Positions 36,223-45,911 of a stretch of DNA of 57,497 nt are shown here, one piece after another; position 1 is the first letter of the stretch; every line of letters begins with the position of its first letter. A program made the position numbers and the translations under genes. The stretch is taken from NCBI GenBank assembly GCA_013388985.1, contig JACAEF010000032.1, forward strand, positions 1-57,497, written 5' to 3'. The notes below the pieces were generated by a model that was not told where the DNA came from, did no database searches, and was given only the letters and a program-made list of their open reading frames with translations. The stretch comes from Rhodocyclaceae bacterium. GTDB lineage: Bacteria; Pseudomonadota; Gammaproteobacteria; Burkholderiales; Rhodocyclaceae.

Positions 36223-36839
36223 TTGGCCTTGGCGGCGACGGCTTCGCCCGTCTTGTTCTTCTCTTGCAGGCTCTTGATCAGGCCGTCGACCCCGCCCTTC
36301 TGGATCTCCTGGGCGAACGTCGAGCGGTAGTTGGTCACCAGGCTCGCGCCGGCGACCTCGATGTCATAGACCTTCCAGCCGTTGTTGCCTTTTTCGAGGT
36401 AATAGTCGATCGACACCGGCTTGCCGCCTGTTTGCTTGACTTCCGTGCGCACGCGCACGTCGGTCTCGTTCGCTGCCATCTTGAAGGGCTTGAAGACGAT
36501 CTCCTGGTCGCGGTACTCGGTGAGCGCCTTGGAATAGGTGCGCACCAGCAGGGTGCGGAATTCGTCGACCAGCACCTTCATCTGCTCCGGGCTCGCCTGG
36601 CGGCTTTCACGACCCAGTGCCAGTTGCGTCATGCGATAAAAATTGAAGTGCGGCAGGATCTTCGTCTCGACGAGGTCGAGGACCTTTTTCGAATTGCCGT
36701 TGCGGATTTCCTTGTCCTGGCGCACGGTATCCAGGACTTCGTTGGTCACCGTCTTGACGAGCACGTCCGGCGCCATCTCGTTGGCGGCGGCGGGAAGGGA
36801 AAAGAGGAGGGCGGTCAGCAGACCCAGCAGGTATTTCAT
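36219..36839 (-). CDS. mlaC: Periplasmic phospholipid shuttle MlaC
   Basis: A 206-residue Tol2-type protein with a signal peptide MKYLLGLLTALLFSLPAAA. Family features are LVKTVTNEVLDTVRQD, ILPHFNFYRMTQLALG and GWKVYDIEVAGASLVTNYR. It carries phospholipids between MlaA at the outer membrane and MlaFEDB at the inner membrane. ATG 36839 follows AAGGAC. Confidence 0.95.
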   Translation of the reverse strand: MKYLLGLLTALLFSLPAAANEMAPDVLVKTVTNEVLDTVRQDKEIRNGNSKKVLDLVETKILPHFNFYRMTQLALGRESRQASPEQMKVLVDEFRTLLVRTYSKALTEYRDQEIVFKPFKMAANETDVRVRTEVKQTGGKPVSIDYYLEKGNNGWKVYDIEVAGASLVTNYRSTFAQEIQKGGVDGLIKSLQEKNKTGEAVAAKAK

Positions 36840-36859
36840 TTTCAGTCCTTGCAAAAAAC

Positions 36860-37576
36860 TCAGTCGGCGAGATCGCGCGGCGGATTGCCGTCGTAGATCA
36901 GGTTGCGGCGGCGTTGCAGGTAACCGTCGCGCACATAGCTGTATTTGTCGAGCGCGGCTTCCTCGATCACCTTGTCGGCCGGCAGGAGATCGGCCCGGTT
37001 ATCGACGACGCGCAGTGCCAGCAGCGAATTGCGCGTCGCGACATCACTCAGGTTGGCCACCGGGTCGGTCTTGACGTCGAGCACCAGGCCGACGGTATCC
37101 CGCACCGTGCGCGGACCGAAGAACGGCAGCACGACATAGGCGCCATCGCCCACGCCCCAGCGGCCGAAGGTCTGGCCGAAGTCTTCCTCGTGCTTTTCGA
37201 GTCCGGCTTCGGTCGCCACGTCGAACAGGCCCAGGATGCCGATCGTGCTGTTGATCACGACGCGCCCGAAGTCGGAGAGCGCCTGATCCGGCTTGCCCTG
37301 CAACAGGTTATTGACGCCGATGAACAGGTCGGCGATGTTGCCGAAGAAGTTCGTCACGCCGGTGCGCACCGGTTTGGGCAGCGCTGCCTCGTAGCCCTTG
37401 GCGGCCGGCTTGATCAGAACGGTGTCGAGCCCGTCGTTGAAGGCGAACATCGCGCGGTTGAAGCCCTCGATCGGGTCTTTCGGATTGCCCGACGTGGCAC
37501 AACCGCTCAGGCCGGCCGCCATGACGGCCACGGCGAGCACCTTCCTGAAGCCGGTTTGATTTGTTGTTTTCTTCAT
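36860..37576 (-). CDS. mlaA: Outer-membrane lipoprotein MlaA (VacJ)
   Basis: A 238-residue VacJ-type lipoprotein. The signal ends at the lipobox LSGC, then DPIEGFNRAMFAFND, the VRTGVTNFFGNI region and QTFGRWGVGDGAYVVLPFFGP follow. It removes mislocalised phospholipids from the outer leaflet. Its placement between mlaD and mlaC, instead of at a separate locus as in E. coli, is usual in betaproteobacteria. Confidence 0.95.
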   Translation of the reverse strand: MKKTTNQTGFRKVLAVAVMAAGLSGCATSGNPKDPIEGFNRAMFAFNDGLDTVLIKPAAKGYEAALPKPVRTGVTNFFGNIADLFIGVNNLLQGKPDQALSDFGRVVINSTIGILGLFDVATEAGLEKHEEDFGQTFGRWGVGDGAYVVLPFFGPRTVRDTVGLVLDVKTDPVANLSDVATRNSLLALRVVDNRADLLPADKVIEEAALDKYSYVRDGYLQRRRNLIYDGNPPRDLAD

Positions 37577-37596
37577 TGCACGCACCTCTATCCGGG

Positions 37597-38073
37597 TCAC
37601 TTCTTGCTGCTATCGTCTTCCGACGCCTTGTTGAACATGAACTGGCTGATCAGCTTTTCCAGCACCATCGCCGATTGCGTCTTCTTCACCATGTCACCCG
37701 GCTTGAGCATTTCGCTGTCGCCACCGGGCTCGAAACCGACATACTGCTCACCCAACAATCCAGAAGTGTTGATGGTCGCGAACGTGTCGCGCGGAAACCG
37801 GTAACGCTTGTCGATGTTGAGCCCGACCAGCGCCGTATAGGTCTCGGTATCGAAGCGGATCTCGCCGACGCGCCCGACCACCACGCCGGCGCTCTTCACC
37901 GGCGCGCGCACCTTCAGTCCGCCGATATTATCAAAGCGTGCCTGCAAGGCGTAGGTTTCGCCGACATCCGTGGCGGTCAGATTGCCGGCCTTGAGGGCCA
38001 GAAACAACAAGGCGCCCAGGCCCAGCGCGACGAAGATCCCCACCCAGAGATCGATTGCGGCTCGATTCATCAC
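37597..38073 (-). CDS. mlaD: MCE-domain protein MlaD
   Basis: A 158-residue protein with one N-terminal membrane helix ([20 protein letters not shown]) and an MCE domain containing [18 protein letters not shown] and [14 protein letters not shown]. It forms the hexameric ring on MlaFEDB that contacts lipids. Its start overlaps the mlaE stop (ATGA). Confidence 0.96.
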   Translation of the reverse strand: MMNRAAIDLWVGIFVALGLGALLFLALKAGNLTATDVGETYALQARFDNIGGLKVRAPVKSAGVVVGRVGEIRFDTETYTALVGLNIDKRYRFPRDTFATINTSGLLGEQYVGFEPGGDSEMLKPGDMVKKTQSAMVLEKLISQFMFNKASEDDSSKK

Positions 38074-38858
38074 TCACCTCTAAACATGAAAGCAGTCAAA
38101 ACGAAGTCGGCGGCCAGGATGGCCAGGGAGGAGGTCACCACGGTGCGGGTCGTCGCCCCGGAGACGCCCTCGGCGGTCGGCTCGGCATCGTAACCTTCGA
38201 ACACGGCGATCCAGGAGATGATCGCGCCGAACACGACGCTCTTGATGACGCCGTTCATGATGTCCTGGCGGAAATCGACGGCGGCCTGCATCTGTGACCA
38301 GAACGAGCCCGCATCGACGCCGATCAGCTGCACGCCGACCAGATAACCGCCGAAGATGCCCATCGCGGAAAACAGCGCGGCCAAGAGCGGCATCGAGACC
38401 ACGCCGGCCCAGAAGCGCGGCGCGATCACGCGGGCGATCGGGTTGACGGCCATCATCTCCATTGCCGAGAGCTGCTCGGTCGCCTTCATCAGGCCGATCT
38501 CGGCGGTGATCGCCGAGCCGGCGCGGCTGGCGAACAACAAGGCGGCCACCACCGGGCCGAGTTCGCGCACCAGCGAGAGCGCGACGAGCACGCCGAGCGC
38601 CTCGGAGGAGCCGTAGCGCTGCAGGGTGTCGTAGCCCTGCAGGCCGAGCACCATGCCGACGAACAGGCCCGAGACAAGAATGATGATCAGGGAGAGCACC
38701 CCGGTGAAATAGACTTCCCGGATCGTCAGATGCAGGCGTCGGAGCGCCGTGCCGGAATACAGCACGGTCATCATCAGGAAGCGGCTGGCAAAACCAAGCC
38801 GCCAGAGGCGGTCGGTGACGAAATGGCCGAGGCGGCGCAGCAGGTCGGTTGCTTTCAT
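38070..38858 (-). CDS. mlaE: ABC-type lipid transport permease MlaE
   Basis: A 262-residue permease with five or six membrane helices and the family segments [22 protein letters not shown] (by blocks [10 protein letters not shown] and [13 protein letters not shown]) and [20 protein letters not shown] 38858 (MKATDLL) overlaps the mlaF stop. It is the membrane core of the Mla importer/exporter. Confidence 0.96.
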   Translation of the reverse strand: MKATDLLRRLGHFVTDRLWRLGFASRFLMMTVLYSGTALRRLHLTIREVYFTGVLSLIIILVSGLFVGMVLGLQGYDTLQRYGSSEALGVLVALSLVRELGPVVAALLFASRAGSAITAEIGLMKATEQLSAMEMMAVNPIARVIAPRFWAGVVSMPLLAALFSAMGIFGGYLVGVQLIGVDAGSFWSQMQAAVDFRQDIMNGVIKSVVFGAIISWIAVFEGYDAEPTAEGVSGATTRTVVTSSLAILAADFVLTAFMFRGE

Positions 38859-39682
38859 GTCCACCACGGCCTCGGTCTGCTAGGTTGTTCCATCAACTCT
38901 TCCCCGTAAGGACGTGCAGGATAATGGAAATTGACTGGTCCGTCCGGCTCGCCCCAGATGAACTGATGCACGAAAGGCTCTCGGGAATTGCGGATGTCTT
39001 CCGGGGTGCCCTCGGCGACCACCTTGCCGTCCGCCATGAAATAGACGTAATCGACGATCTTCAGCGATTCCTGGATGTCGTGCGTGACGACGATCGAGCT
39101 GATGCCCAGCGCGTCGTTGAGCTTGCGGATCAGCTCGCCGATGATCGACAGCGAAATCGGGTCGAGACCGGCAAACGGCTCGTCGTACATGATCAGCAGC
39201 GGGTCGAGCGCGATCGCCCGCGCCAGCGCCACCCGTCGCGCCATGCCGCCGGAGAGTTCCGACGGCATCAGCCGATGGGCGCCGCGCAGGCCGACGGCAT
39301 TGAGCTTCATCAGCACGAGGTCGTGGATCATGTCCTCGGGCAGATCGGTGTGCTCGCGCAACTGGAAGGCCACGTTGTCGAAGACCGACAGATCGGTAAA
39401 CAGCGCGCCGAACTGAAACAGCATGCCCATGCGCCGGCGCAGGGCGTACAAGCCGGCATCGTCGAGCTCATGGACCACCTGCCCGGCGACGCGCACCTCG
39501 CCCGAGGTGGGCTTGAGTTGTCCGCCGATCAGCCGCAGCGTCGTCGTCTTGCCGCAACCCGAGAGCCCCATGATGGCCACCACCGCCCCACGCGGGATCG
39601 TCATGTTGATCCCGGTCAGGACCGGCCGGCGGTCATAGGCGAAGTTGAGGTCACGAATCAGGACGGGCGGATCGGCAGTCAC
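38855..39682 (-). CDS. mlaF: ABC transporter ATPase MlaF
   Basis: A 275-residue ATPase with Walker [10 protein letters not shown], signature [14 protein letters not shown] and Walker [15 protein letters not shown], followed by the switch histidine in VVTHD. The start is GTG 39682. It is the first gene of the mlaFEDACB-ibaG-murA-hisGD unit. A TATAAT box lies 30 bases upstream. Confidence 0.97.
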   Translation of the reverse strand: MTADPPVLIRDLNFAYDRRPVLTGINMTIPRGAVVAIMGLSGCGKTTTLRLIGGQLKPTSGEVRVAGQVVHELDDAGLYALRRRMGMLFQFGALFTDLSVFDNVAFQLREHTDLPEDMIHDLVLMKLNAVGLRGAHRLMPSELSGGMARRVALARAIALDPLLIMYDEPFAGLDPISLSIIGELIRKLNDALGISSIVVTHDIQESLKIVDYVYFMADGKVVAEGTPEDIRNSREPFVHQFIWGEPDGPVNFHYPARPYGEELMEQPSRPRPWWT

Positions 39683-39711
39683 GAGCGGTCGGCAGAAAAA
39701 ATTAGCGGCGA

Positions 39712-39717
39712 ATTATA
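39712..39717 (-). promoter_or_regulatory. -10 box upstream of mlaF
   Basis: The minus strand reads TATAAT, a perfect -10, 30 bases before the mlaF GTG. No good -35 hexamer is seen at 16-18 bases, so activator help or an extended element may be needed. Confidence 0.45.
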
Positions 39718-39750
39718 TACCTGCGTCCTGAGCGTATTCGCGGCGCGCGC

Positions 39751-39785
39751 TCCGCCTCGCGCCGGGGGCGGAAAGGGTTTTTTTT
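39751..39785 (+). terminator. Terminator-like hairpin with T8 in the leader of the response-regulator gene
   Basis: TCCGCC (39751-39756) and GGCGGA (39767-39772) form a stem followed by AAGGG and eight consecutive T (39778-39785), 36 bases before the response-regulator ATG. No plus-strand gene precedes it in the window. It is therefore either a leader attenuator, a barrier to antisense transcription from the mla side, or coincidence. Confidence 0.4.
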
Positions 39786-39821
39786 CTTCATTGTCCGGAC
39801 GGCGAGGGTAAGATTGCCCAC

Positions 39822-41249
39822 ATGAGCCAAGCGAATGGCAGTCCTCCCACCCTGCTGATCGTCGATGACGACCCATTGATCGCCGACACCCTGGGATTCT
39901 ATCTGGAACGGGATTTCCGGATCGCGGTGGCGGCCGACCGCGGCCAGGCGATGCAATGGGTCAAGGCACAGGCGTCGCCGCCGGATCTGGCGCTCGTCGA
40001 CCTGGGGCTACCGCCCGCCCCCCATCGTCCCGATGAAGGCTTCGCGCTGATCACCGAGCTGCTCGCCAGTGCGCCACGCATCCGCATCGTGGTCCTCTCC
40101 GGACAAAACGACAGCGCCAATGCCCGTCACGCCCGTGCGCTGGGGGCGCTGGAGTTCGTCGCCAAGCCGGTCGCGCCCGACCGCTTGCGTACCCTGCTGT
40201 CGCGGCTCGTCGAGATCCGCGCCGACCCGCTGGCCGACAGCTATGTGCCGCTGCTCGGCGACAGTCCGCCGCTGCGGAAACTCCGTCTGCAGCTGCGGCA
40301 ATACGCCGACGCGCCTTTCCCGGTGCTGATCGAGGGGGAGTCCGGCAGCGGCAAGGAACTGGCTGCGGCCGCGTTACATCAGTTGTCGGTGCGCAAATCC
40401 CGGCCCTATGTGACCGTCAATTGCGCGGCGATCGCGCCGACGCTCGTCGAGGCTGCCCTGTTCGGTCATGCCAAGGGGGCATTCACCGGATCGAACGGTT
40501 CCCGCAGTGGCTTTTTCGAGGATGCGGGCGGCGGCACCCTGCTCCTCGACGAGGTGGGCGAGCTGCCGCTGGAGCTGCAGCCAAAGCTGTTGCGCGTCCT
40601 CGAAAACGGCGAATATCAGCGCGTCGGCGAGACCCAGTCGCGCAGGTCGCAAGCGCGGGTGATCGCCGCCACCAACCGTGATCTGAAGAGCGAGGTGCGT
40701 CAGGGCCGCTTTCGCGCCGATCTCTATCATCGTCTTTCCGTATTCACCGTCACCTTGCCACCGCTGCGCGAGCTCGGCAACGACCGCTTGCTCCTGCTCG
40801 ATCATTTTCGCCGGCAGATCGCCACCCAGCTCGGCCAGCCGCCCTTCGCGCTGAATGCCGAAGCCGAACGGCTCTGGCTCGGCTACGATTTTCCCGGCAA
40901 CGTGCGCGAGCTGCGCAACATCGTGATCCGCCTCGCGGCGCGTTATCCAGGCCAAACCATTGATGCCGGAACCCTCGCCGAGGAATTCGATCCGCAGCCG
41001 GCCACCCGCCAGCCAGCCGATCGGGAAGCCATGATCGAGAGCGCAAGACGCACCCTGAGCGAACAATCGGGCAGGTTCAGCCTCGATGCCGTGCTACAGA
41101 GCTGGGAGGATGCCTATATCGAGGCCGCGCGCCGCCTGGCGAACGGCAACATCAGCCAGGCCGCGCGCTTGCTCGGCATCAACCGCACCACGCTCTATAA
41201 CCGTATCGACACCCTCGCCCGCGAACGGCCCGAGGAATCTCGCCATTGA
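39822..41249 (+). CDS. Sigma-54-dependent response regulator
   Basis: A 475-residue NtrC-type activator. The receiver domain has acidic pocket DDD (15-17) and phospho-acceptor D60 (ALVDLGLP). The AAA+ domain has Walker A GESGSGKE (172-179) and [10 protein letters not shown]. The Fis-type HTH is [20 protein letters not shown] at the C-terminus. The sigma-54 contact loop reads GAFTGS (219-224) instead of GAFTGA. No histidine kinase adjoins it. Its stop touches mshM, so it may control the MSHA-like cluster or the RpoN-dependent pilA; both are inferences. Confidence 0.92.
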   Translation: MSQANGSPPTLLIVDDDPLIADTLGFYLERDFRIAVAADRGQAMQWVKAQASPPDLALVDLGLPPAPHRPDEGFALITELLASAPRIRIVVLSGQNDSANARHARALGALEFVAKPVAPDRLRTLLSRLVEIRADPLADSYVPLLGDSPPLRKLRLQLRQYADAPFPVLIEGESGSGKELAAAALHQLSVRKSRPYVTVNCAAIAPTLVEAALFGHAKGAFTGSNGSRSGFFEDAGGGTLLLDEVGELPLELQPKLLRVLENGEYQRVGETQSRRSQARVIAATNRDLKSEVRQGRFRADLYHRLSVFTVTLPPLRELGNDRLLLLDHFRRQIATQLGQPPFALNAEAERLWLGYDFPGNVRELRNIVIRLAARYPGQTIDAGTLAEEFDPQPATRQPADREAMIESARRTLSEQSGRFSLDAVLQSWEDAYIEAARRLANGNISQAARLLGINRTTLYNRIDTLARERPEESRH

Positions 41250-41257
41250 GCCGCGCC

Positions 41258-42637
41258 ATGTATCTGGAACATTACGGCCTGAGCGAACCCCCCTTCCGCA
41301 TCACGCCGCACACCGATTTCTTCTTTTCCGGCGCCAAGCGCGGCGCGACGCTGGAGGCGCTGCTCTATGCGATCACCCACGACGAAGGGATCGTCAAGAT
41401 CAGCGGCGAGGTCGGCAGCGGCAAGACGATGCTCTGCCGCGTGCTGATGGAACGCCTGCCGGCCAGCGTCGTCGTCATCTATCTTGCCAATCCTTCGCTC
41501 TCGCGTGAGGACATCCTCCATGCGCTGGCGGACGAGCTGGGCATTCCACCCGCCGAGCGCAGCCGTCCCGCCGCGGTGATGCGCGCCCTGCAGGAAAAGC
41601 TCGTCGCGCTCTATGCCGAGGGCAAGCAGGTGGTCGTGCTGATCGACGAGGCGCATGCGATGCCCGCCGATACGCTCGAGGAGATCCGCCTGCTCTCGAA
41701 CCTCGAATCCAACCGTCACAAGCTCCTGCAACTGGTATTGTTCGGCCAGCCGGAGCTCGATGCGACGCTGGCGCGCCCCGACATGCGCCAGTTACGCGAG
41801 CGCATCACGCACAATTTCCGCCTCGAGCCGCTCGTCCAGGAAGATATCGCGGAATATCTCGATTTCCGCATGCGCGCCGCCGGCTATCGCGGTCCGAGCG
41901 TCTTTTCGCCGGAGGCGGTCAAACGCATCGCCAAAGTGTCGGCAGGTCTGACACGGCGCATCAATATCCTGGCCGACAAGGCGCTGCTGGCTTCCTTCGC
42001 CCATGGCACCCATCAGGTGGGACACCGGGAAATCGAGGCCGCGATCCGCGATGCCGAGTTCTCGGACCTGCCCAGACCTGACCGTCGCACCGCCGCCTTG
42101 AAAGCCCCCTTCCTTTGGGCGGCCGGGGGAGCGATTGCGATGCTCGCCGTGAGCGGCATCGTTTTTCATGCCACCCGGCCCACCGAACCGGCAACCTCGC
42201 CGGCCCTCGCCTCGCCGCCGGCCGCGGCCCGGACGGAAGCGTCACCGGCCATGGCACCCACGAACCCGCCGGCGACGGCCAGCGCGACTCCTCTGCTCGA
42301 CAAGCTGCTGGAAGGAAGCCGCCCCTGGCTCGAAACCGTGGCCGACCAGCGCTGGTTCATTCAATTGTTTACCGCCATCGATGCGGACGATCCGGCGCAA
42401 GTCGAAGCGTTCCTGGCGAGCATCCGCAATGCCGGTCTCGAAATGGCGCAGGTCCGGGTGTATCGGCTGGCCGTCGGCGACAAGCCGCGCTATGGCATCC
42501 TTTACGGGGAATATGCTTCGCGCCAGGAGGCCCTCAATGCCTTGGCGACGCTGCCGCCGGAGGTCAAGCGGTTTCGCCCCTATCCCCGCCAGGCAATCCG
42601 CTTGAAACTGGATGGCAAGACCGCGAACAAAGGCTGA
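41258..42637 (+). CDS. mshM: MSHA biogenesis ATPase MshM (ExeA-like) with SPOR-type C-terminus
   Basis: A 459-residue inner-membrane ATPase. MYLEHYGLSEPPFRITPHTD and Walker A GEVGSGKT (50-57), then VVLIDEAHAM, are typical of MshM/ExeA. A membrane helix (about 289-305) is followed by a Pro/Ala-rich stretch and a SPOR-like domain (WFIQLFTAIDADDPAQVEAFL, by key parts) that may bind peptidoglycan. ATG 41258 is preferred over a TTG four codons upstream because the family starts MYLEH. ExeA-type proteins help insert the secretin through the cell wall. Confidence 0.9.
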   Translation: MYLEHYGLSEPPFRITPHTDFFFSGAKRGATLEALLYAITHDEGIVKISGEVGSGKTMLCRVLMERLPASVVVIYLANPSLSREDILHALADELGIPPAERSRPAAVMRALQEKLVALYAEGKQVVVLIDEAHAMPADTLEEIRLLSNLESNRHKLLQLVLFGQPELDATLARPDMRQLRERITHNFRLEPLVQEDIAEYLDFRMRAAGYRGPSVFSPEAVKRIAKVSAGLTRRINILADKALLASFAHGTHQVGHREIEAAIRDAEFSDLPRPDRRTAALKAPFLWAAGGAIAMLAVSGIVFHATRPTEPATSPALASPPAAARTEASPAMAPTNPPATASATPLLDKLLEGSRPWLETVADQRWFIQLFTAIDADDPAQVEAFLASIRNAGLEMAQVRVYRLAVGDKPRYGILYGEYASRQEALNALATLPPEVKRFRPYPRQAIRLKLDGKTANKG

Positions 42638-42658
42638 TCTTTCAGGATATTCAGATGC

Positions 42659-42686
42659 TTGTCAGTGCCCCGGCAGATGCTAGGAT
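42659..42686 (+). promoter_or_regulatory. Candidate sigma-70 promoter upstream of mshL
   Basis: TTGTCA (42659-42664) and TAGGAT (42681-42686) are separated by 16 bases, 33 bases before the mshL ATG. The 82-base gap here is the largest inside the msh cluster, so an internal promoter is plausible. Confidence 0.45.
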
Positions 42687-42719
42687 CATGCATACTTCCT
42701 TCCCGTTCGCTCAGAGGCC

Positions 42720-44513
42720 ATGAAAAAACCGTTTTCGATCACTGCGCTCGTTCTGCTGCTCTCGGCCTGCAGCAACGCTCCGATCCAGCCGCCGGGCGAG
42801 GGCCACCTGAGCGCGGAGAAACTCGGCGCTGGCGCAACGGCACAGATTCCCCCTCCCGTCCGCCAAACCATCGCGCTGCCGAAACCGAAACCCGCCGCCA
42901 AGACCGAGACCTACAGCGTCGTCGTCAACAACGTCAAGGTCCAGGAACTGCTCTTCGCCCTGGCGCGTGACGCAAAGCTCAATGTCGACATCCATCCCGG
43001 CATCGAGGGCACGGTGACGCTGAACGCGATCGACCAGACGCTGCAGCAGCTGCTCAACCGCATCGCCAAGCAAGTCGACATCCGCTGGGAGCTCGACGGA
43101 CCGAATCTGGTGGTCATGCCGGACACGCCCTTCCTGCGGACCTACAAGGTCGATTACGTGAATATGCAGCGGGATACCAATAGCACGGTGATCGTCAATT
43201 CGCAGATCGGCGCAGCAGCTACGGCTGGAACCCCTGCCACCCCCGCTCTCGCCCAAGGCAACAATTCCCAGACCAAGATCGAGAACAAGACCCACAACCG
43301 TTTCTGGGAGACCCTGGAGGCCAACATCAAGGACATCCTGCGCGAGACCGACAAGATCCTGCCCGCCGGATCGAGCGAGACGGTCATCGAGCGCTTGGAC
43401 GAGCAGACGACGACGGGTACCGGCGCTCCCCCTCCCCCCAGCCGCAACACTGCCGCGCCGACCCTGGCCACCAGCCCCAATCCGGCCTCGCTGCAGCAAA
43501 ATGCCGTGACCGTCACGCGCCGCAGCACCTTCCGCGAGGCCGCTTCCGTGATCACCAACCCCGAAACCGGCATCATCACCGTGCGCGCCACCGGCCGCCA
43601 GCACGAAAAGGTGCGCGAATTCCTCGATCAAGTGATGAATGCAGCGCAGCGTCAGGTGCTGATCGAAGCGACGGTCGCCGAAGTCGAGCTCTCCGACAAC
43701 TACCAGCAGGGGATCGACTGGCGGCTCTTGAGCCGCAGCCTGGCCGCGGCGGGCGCCATCGACGGCAACATGGTCGCCCAGGCCGCGACCGGCTTGATCA
43801 CCCTGCAAAGCACCCGCCGCAGCGGCACGTTCCAGGCGACCATCAAGCTGCTCGAGGATTATGGCAACGTCAAGATCCTCTCCAGCCCCAAGCTCTCCGT
43901 GCTGAACAACCAGACCGCCCTGCTGCGCGTCGTCACCAACAATGTCTATTTCACGGTCAAATCCGATGTAGCGGCGGGCGTGAGCGGCTCGGCCCCAGTC
44001 AAGGCCATCACGACGACACCGCAGACCGTCGCCGTCGGCTTCGTCATGGCCGTCACGCCGCAGATCAGCGATGGCAACACCATCACGCTGAACGTCCGGC
44101 CTTCGATCACCAGCATCGTCGACGCCGTGAAGGACCCCAATCCCGATCTCGCCATCGACAGTCTGATCCCGGTGATCCGCACGCGCGAGATGGAGTCGGT
44201 CTTGCGCATCGACAGCGGCAACATCGCCGTGATGGGCGGTCTGATGGAAGACAAGCTCGACTACAAGAACCAGGGGCTGCCTGCGTTGTCGAGCCTGCCG
44301 TTGTTCGGCCCCTTGTTCCAGCAGCGCAACGACACGCGCAAGAAAACCGAACTGGTCGTCTTCCTGCGTCCGGTCATCATCAAGGACGCCAGCTTGCAGG
44401 GAGATTATGGCGATTATCGCCATCTCCTCCCCGCCGATGACTTTTTCGAGAAAGGCAACCTCGGCCCGCCACAACCGCAGTTGCCTGCGAACACCTGGGG
44501 AATCCGGCAGTGA
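42720..44513 (+). CDS. mshL: MSHA secretin MshL
   Basis: A 597-residue outer-membrane secretin lipoprotein (lipobox LLSAC). The N-terminal STN/N0-type domain contains SVVVNNVKVQELLFALARDA. The secretin core has VLIEATVAEVELSDNYQQGIDW and the closing segment GGLMEDKLDYKNQGLPALSSLPLFGPLF. The C-terminal FLRPVII is also present. A Thr/Pro-rich low-complexity insert lies at about 225-265. Residues 33-42 (EKLGAGATAQ) come from a dispersed repeat copy placed in the flexible segment after the lipid anchor. It forms the outer-membrane channel for the pilus. Confidence 0.94.
   Translation: MKKPFSITALVLLLSACSNAPIQPPGEGHLSAEKLGAGATAQIPPPVRQTIALPKPKPAAKTETYSVVVNNVKVQELLFALARDAKLNVDIHPGIEGTVTLNAIDQTLQQLLNRIAKQVDIRWELDGPNLVVMPDTPFLRTYKVDYVNMQRDTNSTVIVNSQIGAAATAGTPATPALAQGNNSQTKIENKTHNRFWETLEANIKDILRETDKILPAGSSETVIERLDEQTTTGTGAPPPPSRNTAAPTLATSPNPASLQQNAVTVTRRSTFREAASVITNPETGIITVRATGRQHEKVREFLDQVMNAAQRQVLIEATVAEVELSDNYQQGIDWRLLSRSLAAAGAIDGNMVAQAATGLITLQSTRRSGTFQATIKLLEDYGNVKILSSPKLSVLNNQTALLRVVTNNVYFTVKSDVAAGVSGSAPVKAITTTPQTVAVGFVMAVTPQISDGNTITLNVRPSITSIVDAVKDPNPDLAIDSLIPVIRTREMESVLRIDSGNIAVMGGLMEDKLDYKNQGLPALSSLPLFGPLFQQRNDTRKKTELVVFLRPVIIKDASLQGDYGDYRHLLPADDFFEKGNLGPPQPQLPANTWGIRQ
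42819..42843 (-). repeat. Dispersed 26-bp repeat, copy 10 (inside mshL)
   Basis: The plus strand reads AAACTCGGCGCTGGC then GCAACGGCAC. It is read in the gene as KLGAGATA, the same frame as the murA copy. Confidence 0.85.
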
Positions 44514-45877
44514 GCCTGTTGATGGACGCGCTCCGCAAGGCGGAACAGCAAAAGCAGCAAGGGAATGGAGCGGCTGAGGGTGTGCCGTCGAACCGGCACG
44601 ATGACGACCTGACGCTGGAACCCTTGCCGGAACGGCCGCACATGGCAAGCGGGCGCGACAACCCGGGCAGCCGTGGCGACAGGCTGCCGGAATTGCCCAA
44701 GCGCATGGAGGAACTGGACGACCAGTTTCTCGACATTCCCAAAACGCCCGGAAGACCCTCCGCAGGGCCCGGTCCGCTGCCGCCCCCTCCCGCCGGCGGC
44801 AAAGCGGCGACGGCTGCCACCCGGGCCAGCGCCCAGAACCTGTTTGCCGCCAAGCAACCCAATCCACCCGTCGGGCGCAATTTTGCGCTCGTCGTCGGCG
44901 TCTCCACTGTGTTGGCGACCGCGGCAATCGGCGCCTATTTCTATTGGCAGCTGCAGCCCAAGGGTGGCCTTACGGCCAGCCCGGCGCTGATGGCCGGCTC
45001 TGCGCCGTCTCCCGTCTTGCCGGCGCACGAAAATGCGCCGGCGCACGAAAATGCCAGCGCGGCTCTCCCACCCACTGCTTCGGCAAACCCGATCCCGGCC
45101 TCACCCTTGGCAGCGCCCTTGCCGAGCGGTGATTCAGCCAAGCCGCAGGCATCCCACGTCGCGGCGACCCTGCCGTCATTGCCAGCTCCCCGCCTATCCG
45201 CTGCTTCGCCCTCCCTCCCGCAAGCAACCGAACGTCAGGCCGATCCTGCCCCGGCCCCGGCGTCGGATGACACGGTGCGTCTGAGCAAACGACCCAGCAA
45301 GAGCGACGACACCACGGAAATCGCATACGCCGCCTTCAGCCGTGGCGAATACGATCGCGCGCGCAACCTGTGGCTGAAAGTGCTGCAAAAAGATGCCCGC
45401 AATCTCGATGCCCTGCTCGGTATGGCCGCGCTGGCACAGCAGGAAGGCAAACCGGATCTCGCCGAACGCTACTTCCGTCAGGCCATCGAGGTCGACCCGA
45501 AGAACCCGGTCGCCAATGCCGGCTTGCTGGTGCTGAATCCGCCCAGCGATCCCCGGCTGGCCGAGAGTCGTATAAAGGGCCTGCTCGCCGAGCAGCCCGA
45601 TTCACCCCATCTGCATTTCGCGCTCGGCATTCTCTATGCGAGCGAATCACGTTGGGCCGAGGCGCAGCAGGCCTTCTTCAAGGCCCATGTCGCCGATCCC
45701 GGCAATGCGGATTACCTTTACAACCTGGCGGTCAGTCTCGACCACTTGCACCAGGATCGCCTCGCCGCGCAGTATTACGGCCGCGCCCTGGCCGCCGCCC
45801 GTTCGGCAACGGCCACGTTCGATCCCGCCCAGGCCGAGACACGCCTGCAAGCACTGCAAGCGGCACCGGGCCACTGA
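44510..45877 (+). CDS. mshN: MSHA biogenesis protein MshN (TPR protein)
   Basis: A 455-residue inner-membrane protein. The N-terminal cytosolic MSLLMDALRKAEQQKQQ is shared with GspB/MshN proteins. One membrane helix (about 126-146) leads to a long Ala/Pro/Ser-rich periplasmic spacer (150-250). The C-terminal TPR domain runs from about 263 to 450 with AAFSRGEYDRARNLWLKVL and LLGMAALAQQEGKPDLAERYF. It overlaps mshL by four bases. MshN probably links secretin and inner-membrane components. Confidence 0.88.
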   Translation: MSLLMDALRKAEQQKQQGNGAAEGVPSNRHDDDLTLEPLPERPHMASGRDNPGSRGDRLPELPKRMEELDDQFLDIPKTPGRPSAGPGPLPPPPAGGKAATAATRASAQNLFAAKQPNPPVGRNFALVVGVSTVLATAAIGAYFYWQLQPKGGLTASPALMAGSAPSPVLPAHENAPAHENASAALPPTASANPIPASPLAAPLPSGDSAKPQASHVAATLPSLPAPRLSAASPSLPQATERQADPAPAPASDDTVRLSKRPSKSDDTTEIAYAAFSRGEYDRARNLWLKVLQKDARNLDALLGMAALAQQEGKPDLAERYFRQAIEVDPKNPVANAGLLVLNPPSDPRLAESRIKGLLAEQPDSPHLHFALGILYASESRWAEAQQAFFKAHVADPGNADYLYNLAVSLDHLHQDRLAAQYYGRALAAARSATATFDPAQAETRLQALQAAPGH

Positions 45878-45911
45878 CCGGATGGGGCACGTGGAGACGG
45901 AACGATCGGCG

